Positions 63,246 to 64,000 of a DNA stretch of 64,000 nucleotides are shown here, one piece after another (position 1 is the first letter of the stretch; each line of letters starts with the position of its first letter). Made by a program: the position numbers and the translations under genes. Under the pieces are notes generated by a model that searched no databases, had not been told where the DNA came from, and saw only the letters and a list, made by a program, of their open reading frames with translations. This DNA is from SCRA01 sp035533275 (lineage in GTDB: Bacteria; Vulcanimicrobiota; Vulcanimicrobiia; Vulcanimicrobiales; SCRA01), in assembly GCA_035533275.1 (NCBI GenBank), contig DATLUD010000070.1, positions 1-64,000 on the forward strand. Reading direction: 5' to 3'.

Positions 63246-64000
63246 GTGGTGCGCGGCACGCTGAGGGCCGCCGGCTGGGCGGTGGTCTTCCTCGCGGCGC
63301 TCCTCGCGCCCAAGGCACTCAACACGTATTGGCTCCACGTCACGGCGATTGCGTGGTACTACGCGCTGATGGCCGCCAGTTGGGCGCTCTTGGCCGGGTA
63401 CGCCGGCCAGTTCTCCTTCGCGCACATGGCCTTCGCCGCGATCGGCGGCTACACGTCGGGCCTCCTCGCGGTGGACCTCCATCTGCCGCCGGTCCTCGGG
63501 ATGCTCTGCGGCGTGCTCGCGGCCGCGATCGTCGGCGGCGTGATCGGCTGGCTCTGCCTGCGCCTGCGCGGCCCCTACCTTTCGCTCTTCACGCTGGCGT
63601 TCGCCCAGATTCTCCAGTTGATCCTGATCGCCGAGTACCAGTTCACGCGCGGAAGCCTCGGCCTCTCGGTGCCCCCGCTCTTCCACGGCGACTCCGATCT
63701 GCCGTACTACTACGCCGGCTTCGCCCTGCTGCTGTTCAGCCTCGGCATCATGCAGCTCGTCCTGCGCTCGCGCGTGGGGATCTTTCTGCGCGCCACGCGG
63801 GAAGACGAGGACGCCGCAGAGGCCAGCGGCATCGACACCTCGCTCTACAAGATCGCCGTCTTCACGCTCACGAGCGCGATGGCCGGGCTGGCCGGCGGCT
63901 TCTACGGACACTTCGTGGGGATCTTGACGCCGAACATCGTGACCATCCCGGAGATGGGCCTCGTGGTGGCGATGGCCGTGGTCGGTGGAGTCGAGAGCCT
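63246..64000 (+). CDS. ABC transporter permease, LivM type (cut by right edge)
   Basis: The frame is open from GTG 63246 to the edge (251 codons seen). It encodes a LivM-type permease: ALLAGYAGQFSFAHMAFAAIGGYTSG, LRLRGPYLSLFTLAFAQ, REDEDAAEASGIDTSLYKIAVF and LAGGFYGHFVGILTPNIV are family motifs. The two ATPases (LivG, LivF) are expected just outside the window. The start is 3 bases after the LivH stop. Confidence 0.92.
   Translation, partial: MVRGTLRAAGWAVVFLAALLAPKALNTYWLHVTAIAWYYALMAASWALLAGYAGQFSFAHMAFAAIGGYTSGLLAVDLHLPPVLGMLCGVLAAAIVGGVIGWLCLRLRGPYLSLFTLAFAQILQLILIAEYQFTRGSLGLSVPPLFHGDSDLPYYYAGFALLLFSLGIMQLVLRSRVGIFLRATREDEDAAEASGIDTSLYKIAVFTLTSAMAGLAGGFYGHFVGILTPNIVTIPEMGLVVAMAVVGGVES

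Noticed and set aside
62358..63911. A 517-codon minus-strand open frame opposite livH and livM
   Set aside because: Low-complexity Glu/Arg/Gln/His composition and no motifs; the plus strand encodes clear permeases.

Overview
The window is a GC-rich (roughly two-thirds G+C) bacterial chromosome segment packed with protein-coding genes. Most neighbours overlap by 1-20 bases, often as GTGA or ATGA stop-start overlaps, and GTG/TTG starts are frequent. TonB-ExbB-ExbD, a TolC-type outer-membrane channel and lipoproteins point to a two-membrane cell. The order xseA-xseB-tlyA-nadK-recN, the G5/3D cell-wall protein next to ksgA, and a Gram-positive-type LexA box (CGAAC-N4-GTTCG) point to the Terrabacteria side of the tree. 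A diderm Terrabacteria lineage such as Eremiobacterota (WPS-2) or Armatimonadota would fit; this is inference, not a sequence match. No tRNA, CRISPR array, insertion sequence or phage gene was seen.

Bases 1-416 (- strand) look like the promoter and leader of an rRNA operon whose 16S gene should lie just outside the left edge. Bases 417-14900 (-) form one tightly overlapping run of 17 genes: moaC, mog, a lone response-regulator receiver, folC-folP-folB-folK (folK fused to a methyltransferase), an accB-like gene without its biotinylation lysine, accC, nusB, a class A penicillin-binding protein, xseA-xseB, tlyA, nadK and recN. Bases 14938-20759 hold a tandem HD-GYP protein with a degenerate D12-methylase-like partner, a 12-helix membrane protein, and two radical SAM enzymes, one resembling AhbC/NirJ of the siroheme-dependent heme pathways. 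Bases 20780-26233 hold uppP, a PilZ protein and a TonB-ExbD-ExbD-ExbB set headed by an unusual TonB_C-TPR protein.

Bases 26347-30984 (-) hold tyrA, DAHP synthase, aroH, rluB and rho. Next come mpg and an RNase H-like gene under a promoter with a perfect LexA box in its spacer. Bases 32180-40707 hold five glycosyltransferases mixed with a G5/3D cell-wall protein, ksgA, a CPBP protease and a lipoprotein. Bases 40704-51308 (-) hold two M16-like proteins lacking the zinc motif, ftsH, hpt, tilS, smpB, a thioesterase, TPR and phosphoesterase genes, a BON lipoprotein and moeA.

Bases 51379-60797 begin with serS. A CsoR/CstR-type repressor follows, divergent from an operon encoding a DUF2892 membrane protein, a rhodanese, a full RND-MFP-TolC efflux system and a DUF302 protein. 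Two operators lie in two overlapping divergent promoters, which suggests a persulfide- or thiol-stress-controlled efflux operon. The window ends in a branched-chain amino-acid-type ABC transporter (binding protein, LivH, and LivM cut by the right edge).
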